A stretch of 64,000 bases of DNA from CAWKEY01 sp963696315 (GCA_963696315.1 CAVOJU010000025.1:76364-140363), one strand, 5' to 3'. Positions 17,607 to 27,221 are shown, numbered from the stretch's first letter. The notes: generated by a model from the sequence alone, not told the origin. Numbers and translations: made by a program.

Positions 17607-18339
17607 CTACTGCACATCAAGCTTGTAGGTAAAATCCAGATTAAAATCCCATTGCGGGAAACTGCCTCTGAAGTTTAGAAAATGAATGCCTTTGGGCAGT
17701 GGTTTGAGCATCACATAAACACCATCGTCTACACCCACATAGGTACCTTCAACAATATAGTTTTCACCGATTGCTGGATATTGGCTGCCTGCAGGCACGA
17801 GGGACGTATAAACAGTCGATTGCACACGGAAGTCCTTCTTGATGTCGCCACCGATCGACTTGCCGTCAACGGTCACTTGCAGACCAGTCGTTTGATCAAT
17901 GCCATCAGCCACCGCTTTTCTCATCTGGCTAATGAACGGTCCCGCAGACGGCGAATTGGGTCCCGGACTACATTGTCCGGCTGCTGCTTCAGCATTGAGA
18001 CAACTGTAATTCAAGACAGGAAAGTAAAGGCTAACGCCTTCCGGTACCTCGCAAGTACGAACTGCAGGTAAGTTATCGCAATCATTAACATCGGGGGCAC
18101 AGAATCTGCCGCCAAGAAACCATACCGGCCCCGAATTCCCTTCTGCACAGGAAGCAGCTGTGTCGAATAGGGGATGATTTATTTGCCGGCATTGAATCCG
18201 CCCATTGCCGCCATGCGGCCGACCAGTCGGCAAAAGTCCTGTTAAATACCACAGAATCGCGCGCATAAACTTTAGGCTGTTCCGCATAAGCAGGTGTAAA
18301 CAATATTGTGGTTATCAATGCAAAGAAATACTTGTTCAT
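17607..18339 (-). pseudogene. Secreted protein of unknown function, frameshifted
   Basis: The first frame (from 18339) gives a signal peptide (MNKYFFALITTILFTPAYA) and then SVVFNRTFADWSAAWRQWADSMPAN. The second frame continues NHPLFDTAASCAEGNSGPVWFLGG and runs about 180 more residues to the stop. Removing one A from the aaataaatcat context (about 18175-18185, minus strand) joins them. The pattern W-S-A-x-W-x-Q-W ... NP/HP ... C-A-x-G-x-x-GPVWFL-x-G, with several cysteines, is a recurring exported bacterial family with no known role. The mature part is otherwise well preserved, so either a recent mutation or a sequencing error is possible. A terminator follows it. Confidence 0.65.
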
Positions 18340-18470
18340 AAATTTCTCCTTTATAAATTTTTACGAATTCATCTTAGGTATAGAAGTCACCACTTATTAC
18401 TCATTGCGGTTTCACTATATAGGAAATAATCTGAACAGCGCATCCACCAAATGATGGATAAATTCGTGCA

Positions 18471-19136
18471 TTAAGTCCGGGAGAACAAAAAAATCAGCCG
18501 CAGCAGATCGCACTGCCGGTGTGTGGCGGTCTTTTCAAATACGCTGTGAAGCTGACTGCGCGCGGTGCTGGCCGTAACTGTCCATTTTTCGCAATAGTCG
18601 TTGAGCGTCAAACCGTCCGCCAACATGTGGCACAGCCGGGCTTCGGCCGGGGTTAAATTGAATTGTTTGATGAAAAGCTGCCAATTCCGGGAAGGATAGT
18701 GGTTAGGATCGCGCAGGGTGATCATGTAACGCGCGGCTTGTGAATCCGGTTCGGCAGCTATGGGCAATTGAAAGCAGTTAAGCAGCAACAGATCGCGGCC
18801 GTTTTCGCCTTCCAACAGCAAACTGAGCGGTCCGGCTTCATGATTTCTCCCGTTGACGAAAGCACAAAAACGCGCAGCATGAGGCGGGTGGTGCAGAGCA
18901 AATCTCGGCGATAAGGCAAATGGCAAGTCGTGGCTTTTCATGATTTGATCCACTTGCGGCGTAGCGAAAATAACTCGCGCTTCACTGTCCAGCAGCAGCA
19001 CGCCATCGGCCATGCGCTCGAGGCAAACATGGCAGTGAGGGGTTGAGAAGGTTTTATGCAGATGGTCGACAGCGCGGTCGGCTGACCGGCGTGAGTGGCC
19101 GCGGCGTTCGGGGGGGGGGGGGTAAGGACATGTCAT
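18471..19136 (-). CDS. PAS-like / LuxR-type HTH regulator with a poly-C tract
   Basis: Protein of 221 residues. The middle (about 38-150) looks like a PAS-type sensor (RMADGVLLLDSEARVIFATPQ). The C-terminus (about 160-220) is a LuxR-like helix-turn-helix (LTPAEARLCHMLADGLTLND ... SQLHSVFEKTATHRQCDLLR). Codons 5-9 contain 13 consecutive C (MTCPYPPPPE), so slippage there would switch the frame right after the start. No other ATG lies upstream of the PAS region in this frame. It sits between the secreted-protein gene, on the same strand, and gcvT, divergent. It may control either neighbour; the target is unknown. Confidence 0.7.
   Translation of the reverse strand: MTCPYPPPPERRGHSRRSADRAVDHLHKTFSTPHCHVCLERMADGVLLLDSEARVIFATPQVDQIMKSHDLPFALSPRFALHHPPHAARFCAFVNGRNHEAGPLSLLLEGENGRDLLLLNCFQLPIAAEPDSQAARYMITLRDPNHYPSRNWQLFIKQFNLTPAEARLCHMLADGLTLNDYCEKWTVTASTARSQLHSVFEKTATHRQCDLLRLIFLFSRT
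19110..19122 (-). repeat. Homopolymer C13 tract in a coding start
   Basis: Thirteen uninterrupted G on the plus strand (C on the coding strand) begin 14 bases after the first base of the regulator's ATG. Tracts of this length are prone to slipped-strand errors and are known contingency switches in other bacteria. Confidence 0.9.
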
Positions 19137-19433
19137 AGTTTCCTTTTCATTGCCAATGAGCTCTGCCCCAACGGCAATTATTTTTCAGTTATCCGGCATT
19201 CGTTTTGGTATGTACGGCTCCTGAACATTATGATCATCCAAATTAAAGGCTATGTCAGCATTTATCTTGTATGTGTAGAAAATCTAATTGGCTTTTTGAC
19301 TCTTTTGGCTGGGTTATGCCGCCGGTTCCGCTTATTCAGAAAGTAGAAATCAGGACATCCAATCTGCCCGCTTGGACTATCATTTTTTTCAGCGTTACAC
19401 TAACGCCTTGTTTATTCGCCGAGACCACTGCCC

Positions 19434-20516
19434 ATGCTGAAACAAACGCCGCTTTACTCGCTTCATCTTGAACTGGGCGCCAAAATGGTGCCGTTTGCCG
19501 GTTATCAAATGCCGGTGCAATACCGCAATGGCATTTTGCACGAACACCTGCACTGTCGCAGTCATGCCGGCTTCTTCGATATTTCGCACATGGGGCAATG
19601 CCTGATTCTGGGCGATGCCGCCGCCAGTGAACTTGAGCGGCTAACGCCGGGCAACATCACCAGACTTAAGCCCGGCGAACAGAAATATTGCGTCCTCACC
19701 AATAACGAAGGCGGCATTATCGACGACATCATCGTCACCCGCATCGAGACCGGCTTGATGATAGTGGTTAATGCTGCCTGCAAGGACAAGGATTTCGAGC
19801 ATTTAAAACAGCATTTATCCGGCCGCTGTGATTTTAAAGAACGGCCCGAACTGGCCTTGTTCGCCTTGCAGGGCCCTGCCGCCGCAACCATTATGCGCAA
19901 ATATTCTGCACAAGCCGCTGAACTTTCCTTTATGCAGGCTCTGGAAACGGACATCAACGGTCTAAAATGCAGTATCAGCCGCAGCGGCTATACCGGCGAG
20001 GACGGCTTTGAAATTTCGGTAGCCAATCGTGATGCCGAACCACTTGCCCGCCTGCTGCTTGCCGAAGATGAAGTTGAGCCCATCGGATTAGGCGCCAGGG
20101 ATACCCTGCGTCTGGAAGCCGGCCTGAGTCTGTACGGACATGAACTCAATGAATCGATTACGCCGGTAGAAGCCGGCCTGCAATGGACCTTTAAAAAAGG
20201 CCATGACCAGTTTCCCGGCGCCGGAAAAATTCTCGGGCAATTACAGCATGGCTCTGAAAAAATCCGCGCCGGGCTTCTGGTGACCGGCAAGATACCGGTC
20301 CGGGAAGGCAGTATTGTGACGACTCCTGAAGGTGTAGCCGTTGGCCAGGTTACCAGCGGCAGTTTTTCCCCCAGTCTTGGGCAGCCGATTGCCATGGCGC
20401 TGCTTGACCGCCATGCGGCGAGTCTAGGCAATACCTTATACGCCAGGGTTCGTGATCGTCAGATTGAAGTCACCGTCAGCAAACTACCCTTTATTCCTCA
20501 TCGCTACCACCGATAA
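19434..20516 (+). CDS. gcvT: Glycine cleavage system T protein (aminomethyltransferase)
   Basis: T protein of 360 residues. It moves the aminomethyl-derived one-carbon unit from the H protein to tetrahydrofolate and releases ammonia. Typical stretches are HLELGAKMVPFAGYQMPVQY, the folate-site Asp region YTGEDGFEISV, and GLGARDTLRLEAGLSLYGHE. The length is normal. gcvP follows after 15 bases, so the two form an operon. gcvH is not in the window and must lie elsewhere. I looked for a glycine riboswitch in the 297 bases upstream and saw none. The first ATG fits the family N-terminus. Confidence 0.95.
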   Translation: MLKQTPLYSLHLELGAKMVPFAGYQMPVQYRNGILHEHLHCRSHAGFFDISHMGQCLILGDAAASELERLTPGNITRLKPGEQKYCVLTNNEGGIIDDIIVTRIETGLMIVVNAACKDKDFEHLKQHLSGRCDFKERPELALFALQGPAAATIMRKYSAQAAELSFMQALETDINGLKCSISRSGYTGEDGFEISVANRDAEPLARLLLAEDEVEPIGLGARDTLRLEAGLSLYGHELNESITPVEAGLQWTFKKGHDQFPGAGKILGQLQHGSEKIRAGLLVTGKIPVREGSIVTTPEGVAVGQVTSGSFSPSLGQPIAMALLDRHAASLGNTLYARVRDRQIEVTVSKLPFIPHRYHR

Positions 20517-20531
20517 AAAAGGTACAACATC

Positions 20532-23426
20532 ATGTCATCATCTCGTCCTAGCCTGGCTCAACTGGAAATGCGCGGTAATTTTATTAACCGCCACATCGGC
20601 CCCAACCCACAGCAAACCCAAGACATGCTGGCTGAACTGGGCATCAACAAACTCGAAGACATCATCGATCTCGCGATTCCGGCCAATATTCTTAATCAGG
20701 AACCGCTCAAACTCACCGAAACCATCAGCGAACGCGCGGTGATTAAATATCTGCGCAACATGCGTGAACGCAATAAGGTCTTCACGTCCATGCTCGGCAT
20801 GGGTTATTACGACACCATTATGCCATCGGTGGTCAAGCGCAATGTCCTGGAAAACCCGGGCTGGTATACGGCTTATACGCCTTATCAGGCCGAAGTCAGT
20901 CAGGGCCGTCTGGAAGCCTTGCTCAATTTTCAGCAAGTAATTATCGATTTAACCGGCATGGAATTGGCCAATGCCTCATTGCTGGATGAAGCCACGGCGG
21001 CGGCAGAAGCCATGACCATGTCGCGGCGATTATCCAAAAGCGCTGCCAACAGCATTTTCGTTGATCAGGATTGTCACCCGCAAACTATCGCCGTTGTCAA
21101 AACCCGCGCCCATTCATTGGGTTACCACGTTATCGTTGCCGATCCTTATCAGAGCCTGGAACAACATGATTTCTTCGCACTGCTCGTGCAATATCCCGGC
21201 AGTAAAGGCGAAATCAGAGACCTTGGCCCAATTGCCGCCATCGCCCATGCCAAATCGGCACTGGTCACGGTCGCCGCCGATTTGCTAAGCCTGGTCTTGC
21301 TAAAACCGCCAGCGGCGTTCGGCGTTGATATTGTGATCGGCAATTCGCAGCGTTTTGGCGTACCCATGGGTTACGGCGGCCCCCACGCCGCATTTTTTGC
21401 CACCAAGGACGACTATAAGCGCTCGGTTCCGGGCCGCATTATCGGTGTTTCCAAAGACAGCCACGGGCAAGTCGCCCTGCGCATGGCGCTGCAAACCCGC
21501 GAGCAACATATCCGCCGCGATAAGGCCACCAGCAATATTTGCACGGCTCAGGTGTTGCTCGCGGTGATCGCCGGATTTTATGCGGTTTATCACGGCGCGG
21601 AAGGCTTGCGCTTGATTGCAGGACGCGTGCATCGCTACAGCCAAATTCTGGCGGCCGGCATCACGCAATTGGGCCATCATGTACTCAGCGAATGTTATTT
21701 TGATACCTTGTGCATCCATACCCCGAATCGGGCAAAACGCATCGCGGCCCGGGCAGCCGAAGCCAATATCAACCTGCGCATTATCGATGCTGATCACATT
21801 GGCATTTCTTTGGATGAAACCACCACGCGAAATGATTTAAGAGCAGTCTGGCAGGTATTTGCATCGCCTGTAGCCGACCTCCCCGACATCAATGTGCTGG
21901 ATGCCCATATTGTTGAATGCATTCCAGAGCCACTGTTACGCGACGATGCCATCCTGCAGCATCCGGTGTTTTCCCTTTATCATTCGGAAACTGAAATGAT
22001 GCGCTATATGCGCCGTTTAGCACGGCGCGATATAGCACTGGATCGCTCCATGATACCGCTGGGTTCCTGCACCATGAAGCTGAATGCCGCGACAGAAATG
22101 CAGACGATTTCCTATCATGAATTCAACGGCCTGCACCCCTTCGCGCCCCTCTACCAGACGCTGGGCTATCAGCAGATGTTTGCCGAACTGGAAGATATGT
22201 TGTGCGATCTGACCGGCTTTGATGCCTTCTCCCTGCAGCCCAACGCCGGTTCCCAGGGCGAATACACGGGCTTGCTGGTGATCCGCAAATATCATGAAGT
22301 TTCGGGTCAGGCGCAGCGCAACATCTGCCTGATTCCGGCTTCCGCGCACGGCACCAATCCGGCCAGCGCGACCATGGCCGGGCTGAAAGTGGTGGTGGTG
22401 GCCTGCGATGACAACGGCAACGTCAGCCTGGATGATTTGCGCGCGAAAGTCGCCGAGCATCAACACACGCTGGCCGCCTTGATGATTACCTATCCGTCCA
22501 CGCACGGCGTGTTTGAACAAGCGTTCCGCGAAATCTGCGATCTCATTCATCAACATGGCGGACAGGTTTATCTGGATGGCGCCAATTTCAATGCGCTGGT
22601 GGGCATCAGCCGGCCAGGAAAAATCGGCGCCGATGTCGCCCATCTGAATCTGCACAAAACCTTTAGCATTCCGCATGGCGGCGGCGGTCCCGGCGTGGGC
22701 CCGATCGGCGTGGGCGCGCATCTGGCGCCATTTTTGCCTGATCATCCGGTGATTGAAGGCATCAATCCCGCCAAAGGCGAGCACGGCACCATCGGCACCG
22801 TGTCTGCCGCGCCCTGGGGATCGGCCAGTATCTACACCATTTCCTGGGCGTATATTGCCATGATGGGCGCCGCCGGTTTAAAACGGGCGACATTAACCGC
22901 CATCCTGAATGCCAACTACATAGCCAGGCGTTTGGCGCCGTATTATCCGATTTTATATACCGGCAAAAACGGCTGGGTAGCGCATGAATGCATCATCGAT
23001 TGTCACGCCTTTAAAAAATCCTGCAACGTCAGCGTGGAAGACATCGCCAAACGCCTGGTTGATTACGGCTTCCATGCGCCCACCGTGTCCTTTCCCGTTG
23101 CCGACACCTTGATGATCGAACCCACCGAAAGCGAGGATAAAGCCGAAATCGACCGTTTTTGCGATGCCTTAATCGCTATCCGTCAGGAAATCGAAGCCAT
23201 TGAAAACGGCAGCGCCGATGCCGAAAACAATCTGCTGCACAATGCGCCGCATACCCACCGCCTGCTGCTGGAAGAATGGACTCTGCCCTACTCCCGGCAG
23301 CAGGCCTTTTTTCCCGACAGCCATCAGCATGACGATAAATACTGGCCACCCGTTGGCCGTATCGATAATGTCTATGGCGACCGCCATGTGGTCTGCACCT
23401 GCCCGCCGCTGTCGGATTATGAGTAA
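20532..23426 (+). CDS. gcvP: Glycine dehydrogenase (decarboxylating), P protein
   Basis: Full-length fused P protein of 964 residues. It decarboxylates glycine with PLP and loads the aminomethyl group onto the H protein lipoate. The N-terminal half starts FINRHIGPNPQQTQDMLAEL. The C-terminal half holds the PLP lysine, K709, in HLNLHKTFSIPHGGGGPGVGP, preceded by IPASAHGTNPASA and LDGANFNALVG. It is cotranscribed with gcvT. The gene is undamaged. In methylotrophs the system links C1-tetrahydrofolate to glycine and serine, but nothing here shows a special role. Confidence 0.97.
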   Translation: MSSSRPSLAQLEMRGNFINRHIGPNPQQTQDMLAELGINKLEDIIDLAIPANILNQEPLKLTETISERAVIKYLRNMRERNKVFTSMLGMGYYDTIMPSVVKRNVLENPGWYTAYTPYQAEVSQGRLEALLNFQQVIIDLTGMELANASLLDEATAAAEAMTMSRRLSKSAANSIFVDQDCHPQTIAVVKTRAHSLGYHVIVADPYQSLEQHDFFALLVQYPGSKGEIRDLGPIAAIAHAKSALVTVAADLLSLVLLKPPAAFGVDIVIGNSQRFGVPMGYGGPHAAFFATKDDYKRSVPGRIIGVSKDSHGQVALRMALQTREQHIRRDKATSNICTAQVLLAVIAGFYAVYHGAEGLRLIAGRVHRYSQILAAGITQLGHHVLSECYFDTLCIHTPNRAKRIAARAAEANINLRIIDADHIGISLDETTTRNDLRAVWQVFASPVADLPDINVLDAHIVECIPEPLLRDDAILQHPVFSLYHSETEMMRYMRRLARRDIALDRSMIPLGSCTMKLNAATEMQTISYHEFNGLHPFAPLYQTLGYQQMFAELEDMLCDLTGFDAFSLQPNAGSQGEYTGLLVIRKYHEVSGQAQRNICLIPASAHGTNPASATMAGLKVVVVACDDNGNVSLDDLRAKVAEHQHTLAALMITYPSTHGVFEQAFREICDLIHQHGGQVYLDGANFNALVGISRPGKIGADVAHLNLHKTFSIPHGGGGPGVGPIGVGAHLAPFLPDHPVIEGINPAKGEHGTIGTVSAAPWGSASIYTISWAYIAMMGAAGLKRATLTAILNANYIARRLAPYYPILYTGKNGWVAHECIIDCHAFKKSCNVSVEDIAKRLVDYGFHAPTVSFPVADTLMIEPTESEDKAEIDRFCDALIAIRQEIEAIENGSADAENNLLHNAPHTHRLLLEEWTLPYSRQQAFFPDSHQHDDKYWPPVGRIDNVYGDRHVVCTCPPLSDYE

Positions 23427-23625
23427 GGGAAACTATGGTGAATAGTTACGATTTTCCAAGAACCGGGCCATCATCTCAACAGTATTTCTTTCTGGTGGAA
23501 ATGCCCGGTTTATAAACAACCGCTTCCTGTTTTTTATTATGTGAAGAGTTAATGCTCTTTAATTTTTAAAATTGTATAATGGTTGATGTATCATGAGGAT
23601 ACATAATCTTTAGGAGATAAAAATT

Positions 23626-24085
23626 ATGAAAAAAATTGGTTTAAGTTATTTAATCGCCGGTTTGCTGTTGGCCACTGTAGCCGGAGCCGAGCCAGTCGCA
23701 GTTGAAGATGGGGCAGTATTTATAGCGGATAATGATGAATTGTCTGTAAAATGTCAATGCGCCATTACCAGAAGGGTGCCCGGCGTCTACATCAGTTCCA
23801 AACGCCACTGATGTAGTCATCAGTGACGGTTATGCGTTCGTTACTCAAATTAACTGCAGGCGCAAGTTGATGTGACTCGCGTTGATGTAAGTGCATGTCT
23901 GGTCTCTTCAAATACTTGCGAAATTCGCCAACCGCTGATTTGGCGGCCGGTGAACTGGACATTCCCTGCCTGGAAGTCAAAGCAATGGCAAAATATATGA
24001 TATTACAATGCGTCAGCGTGGCAATTCCATGAACTGGGAAGTCACTGGAATCGAAGATTCTCGCCATTCCTCCAGAAACCGCTAG
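23626..24085 (+). pseudogene. Decayed small secreted protein gene
   Basis: An intact start encodes a signal peptide (IGLSYLIAGLLLATVAGAEP) and about 40 residues, stopping at 23811. Coding-like sequence goes on in other frames: SGLFKYLRNSPTADLAAGELD from about 23898, then NGKIYDITMRQRGNSMNWEV and TGIEDSRHSS up to a stop at 24085. At least two frameshifts and two stops separate the pieces. Together they suggest a protein of about 150 residues that was once exported. I do not recognise the family. A terminator-like hairpin follows at 24125. Confidence 0.5.
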
Positions 24086-24124
24086 AACAATTGATTTGTA
24101 TAGCTCCATCTAAAAGCTGAGTCA

Positions 24125-24154
24125 GCCCCTCGCCCTAGCGGGCGAGGGGCTTTC
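24125..24154 (+). terminator. Rho-independent terminator
   Basis: A perfect 10-bp GC-rich stem (gcccctcgcc with ggcgaggggc) has a 6-base loop and is followed by TTTCT. It would end transcription from the decayed gene upstream. Confidence 0.7.
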
Positions 24155-24302
24155 TCACTCCACTCTCCAGTCAATAGTTTTCTCATCGGGGCGCGCTTTG
24201 CACGCGTGCTTCATGAGATTGAAAAATCAAGAAATCCGATGGCTGCCATCACCAGCGATAAGCTTCGTGCCTCGACCCATCCACGGCCCTGCGCAAATGA
24301 CT

Positions 24303-25229
24303 CTACTTAGGTGAACCTTGACAGAGCCAGCGGCTATTCGCCCAACCCATGGTACCGTCGCGCATTCGCACATGATTCCAGGGACCTTGGACATCTACTA
24401 CCTTAAGCAGGGTGTTCGCGCCCATGCGGAGAATTTCGGGATAACTACTGTCAGGGCCTGCCCGCAGTGAAAGAAAGTTATCGCCCTCGGGGTTTAGCTT
24501 GCAAACGTAAACCTGGTCGCGCCGATCTTTGATCTCGGGTTCCGCAGTAATCACCTGAGGTGGAGGCGCTATTGGATAATTCTTGGCCGGCGACTTCGGA
24601 GAATCTTCTCGCTGCAGCAAGAAATTCATTGAAGTTGCAGCGATGGTTAACACAATTAACCCGGCAAGCAAGCTCCAGCCCAGCCTGGATAGGCGGGGCT
24701 TTGCTGGAACGTTAAGGTTATTGGCTGCTACCGAAGCGCTTTCCTGACCGGCGGACGCTTTTCGTCCAATTTTTACATGCGCACTCAGCGCCTTGATCAA
24801 CACCTGGACATCCGAATCCCAGCGGGGATGAGTCAATTCAACCCCATTCCGGTAACAAAGATCCTGACAATCAGGGGGCAGTTGCTCCGCGCGGGGCATG
24901 CTCGCGCCTCGCACCAGCACCGGGATGACGGGAATGTCCCGTTTTAGCGCCGAGGCGACTTCAAGACGCACGAAATCGTTTGGGTCGTCCAGCCGTCGCC
25001 TTTCCATGGCGTCCCTGGAGTCAATCCAGTCTTTTCCGATCACCGCCAACAGCACACCACACGAGGCAACATGCTGGTCGATAACCTGTCGAAAGTCACG
25101 TCCCGCCTCGATATCCGTTACGTCCATGAAAACCCCATCCTCGCCGAACTGTTTGACAAGATCGTCATACAGACGGCCCGCCTGTCCTTCGGCATCATCT
25201 CGCCGATAACTGATGAAAATTGCGCCCAT
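24303..25229 (-). CDS. TIR domain - membrane helix - SH3 protein
   Basis: Protein of 308 residues with three parts. Residues 1-150 form a bacterial TIR domain (GAIFISYRRDDAEGQAGRLYD). The family's catalytic Glu position is present as E90 in NDFVRLEVASAL. Residues about 184-205 are a membrane helix (LLAGLIVLTIAATSMNFLL). Residues about 240-305 are a bacterial SH3 domain (NFLSLRAGPDSSYPEILRMG ... GTMGWANSRWLC). TIR domains of this type often cleave NAD, and exported SH3 domains often bind cell-wall peptides. With no signal peptide, the TIR part should be cytosolic and the SH3 periplasmic. No CBASS, Thoeris or Pycsar partner lies nearby, so a link to defence is only a possibility. Confidence 0.8.
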   Translation of the reverse strand: MGAIFISYRRDDAEGQAGRLYDDLVKQFGEDGVFMDVTDIEAGRDFRQVIDQHVASCGVLLAVIGKDWIDSRDAMERRRLDDPNDFVRLEVASALKRDIPVIPVLVRGASMPRAEQLPPDCQDLCYRNGVELTHPRWDSDVQVLIKALSAHVKIGRKASAGQESASVAANNLNVPAKPRLSRLGWSLLAGLIVLTIAATSMNFLLQREDSPKSPAKNYPIAPPPQVITAEPEIKDRRDQVYVCKLNPEGDNFLSLRAGPDSSYPEILRMGANTLLKVVDVQGPWNHVRMRDGTMGWANSRWLCQGSPK

Positions 25230-25670
25230 ACGATCACCCCTGAATTTCAGTCTTGTGCCGAAGCAATGGCTAACGATAGGAAATCCAATAGCTTAAGTCA
25301 ACTTCTTTGATGCTAATTGGTTCACATCAGAGTTTGTTGAGGACACCAATCCAGCAGACAGTCCCTTGAAATATTTGCGTGATCTCAACCGGCAGATGAC
25401 TAGGAGTTCTCGGAATTTTTCCTGTTTTTTGTTGAGCGGGCGCGAAACTGCCTACCCCACCACCCACTCTTGTAAATCCCATTTTGCGCGGTTATTAGCC
25501 CATTTGCGAATAAATGCCCGATTTTGGGTAAAAAAAATAGTTATTGATCCCGCCACTAATAAGGATAACAATCAGTTATGACACAGGCATCCCATAAGGG
25601 CCTGAGGACTTTACGGCGATACCGGTGCCATAAGTTTGCTACTCATAACTATTATATTGAGGAGAAAAAG
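25230..25670. other. Intergenic region between divergent TIR and haloperoxidase genes
   Basis: About 440 bases hold no supportable gene. The stretch near the right end is AT-rich (gggtaaaaaaaatag, about 25526-25540). A ribosome site (gaggag, 25659-25664) before the ATG at 25671 decides that start. Promoters for both genes must lie here, but none could be assigned clearly. Confidence 0.4.
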
Positions 25671-27149
25671 ATGGACGCGATTCTTTTTTGGAACGAAGTT
25701 TCGCTCGAAGCCAATCGTGTTAGCCACACGAACGGTAAGAACGAACAAACTGGCCCCACGCTGAGTTCGCGGGCTTTGGCGATCGTACATCTTGCGATGT
25801 ACGACGCCTACGCTGGCGTAATTAACAATCCGGCTACTCTTCCACCCTATCTGCCCGGCTTACCGCTGCCGCTGCCAGGCGCATCGGCGGACGCCGCTGT
25901 CGCCGCAGCGGCGCATGCAACACTATCAAAGTTATTCCCGAGCCAAAAGCCCTTTTTCGACCAAAAGCACATGGAAGCCGGTCTCGCCGGCCCTGGGCTG
26001 GCCGAGGGTCATGAATTCGGAATTGCAGTCGCACAAAAACTGCTTGATGACCGAAAAAACGATCCGGACGCCAGCGATGACGGCTACGCTGCGTCGATGG
26101 CACGTGGCGCGCACCGTCCCGACCCGGACAATCCCGGTCAAGGTTATCACGCGCCCTACTACGGAGCCAAGTCCAAGTGCTTCGCTGTTACCGATCGATG
26201 GGTGCTACTCCCTCCACCGCAACCGGGCGTCGCCGAGTATACCCAGGCACTCCGCGAAGTGCGCAGCAAAGGAATCGCGCCCGAGCTCATGGGAACCGTA
26301 CCTTCAATAGACCTTCTCCCGCCGCCTCCGGTCACCCGCCGCACAGTGGACCAAACCGTAATCGGTATTTACTGGGGCTATGATGGCGCAAAGGGTTTGG
26401 GTACACCACCCCGACTCTACAACCAGATCGTGCGAGTGATCGCCGCGGCTCGGGGCAACACCGTCGCGGAAAACGCCCGGCTATTTGCGTTGATCAATGT
26501 AGCCATGGCCGATGCCGGCATCCTGGCCTGGGATCAAAAGTATTGCCATGATTTTTGGCGGCCTGTGGTAGGCATCCGCGAGCACGATATATCGATGGGC
26601 CCTACGGGTACGGGCAATAACAACATCGACAATCATTGCCATGCCCTATGGTTGCCGCTAGGCGCGCCCAGCACCAACTCATCGGCCAAGAACTTCACGC
26701 CGCCCTTCCCTGCGTATCCGTCGGGTCACGCCACTTTTGGGGCCGCTGCGTTTCATATGGCGCGGCTCTTTTACGGTGTCGCGCCAGGAAATCACGCGCC
26801 GGACGATCTGGCCAAAGATCCCTCGACCGCAACAGACCTTGAGTTCGTGTCCGAAGAATTCAACGGCGTCAACACCGACAACAAGGGTACCGTGCGTCCG
26901 AGACACGTTCGTAGCTTTCCGGACGGCCTGTGGCAGATGATCGAGGAGAACGGGCGCAGCCGCGTATACTTGGGCGTGCACTGGGTGTTTGATGCCTTCG
27001 CGGTGACCGGCAGCGGCAGCATTGACCTTACGCGAAACGTTGGCGGCGTGCCACTTGGCCTTACGATCGCCGAGGATATTTTCAATGCCAGCCAAGCGGC
27101 CAATTGGAAGTCGTCAGTTGGACCTAGACCGGTAGGCAGCTTCTGTTGA
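25671..27149 (+). CDS. Vanadium-dependent haloperoxidase / PAP2-superfamily protein
   Basis: Protein of 492 residues related to vanadium chloroperoxidase, which oxidises halides with hydrogen peroxide; the same fold also gives acid phosphatases. The oxyanion-binding motifs are all present in order: K-x6-RP as KYCHDFWRPV (about residue 289), the YPSGHATFG loop (Ser about 350 and the acid/base His), and SRVYLGVHWVFDA with R431 and the vanadate-ligating H437. No signal peptide is seen, although relatives are often exported. The start at 25671 is supported by a ribosome site; an upstream in-frame ATG at 25578 is unlikely. A terminator follows. Whether it binds vanadate or acts as a phosphatase cannot be told. 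Confidence 0.85.
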   Translation: MDAILFWNEVSLEANRVSHTNGKNEQTGPTLSSRALAIVHLAMYDAYAGVINNPATLPPYLPGLPLPLPGASADAAVAAAAHATLSKLFPSQKPFFDQKHMEAGLAGPGLAEGHEFGIAVAQKLLDDRKNDPDASDDGYAASMARGAHRPDPDNPGQGYHAPYYGAKSKCFAVTDRWVLLPPPQPGVAEYTQALREVRSKGIAPELMGTVPSIDLLPPPPVTRRTVDQTVIGIYWGYDGAKGLGTPPRLYNQIVRVIAAARGNTVAENARLFALINVAMADAGILAWDQKYCHDFWRPVVGIREHDISMGPTGTGNNNIDNHCHALWLPLGAPSTNSSAKNFTPPFPAYPSGHATFGAAAFHMARLFYGVAPGNHAPDDLAKDPSTATDLEFVSEEFNGVNTDNKGTVRPRHVRSFPDGLWQMIEENGRSRVYLGVHWVFDAFAVTGSGSIDLTRNVGGVPLGLTIAEDIFNASQAANWKSSVGPRPVGSFC

Positions 27150-27221
27150 TCTGGTTCTCCATGGTCGCCGACGCAGGCGCATTTTTACACTGGCCAATTG
27201 AAACAGCCAGCAAGCCTTGTC

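Noticed and set aside
19137..19433. Glycine riboswitch before gcvT
   Set aside because: I looked for the conserved aptamer core and the paired-aptamer layout and did not see them.
22017..22784. 255-codon open frame antisense to gcvP
   Set aside because: It is a shadow of a GC-rich conserved gene, has a His/Gln-rich composition and no ribosome site.
23460..23515. Terminator after gcvP (aaccgggc with gcccggtt)
   Set aside because: The loop would exceed 30 bases; possible but not strong enough to list.
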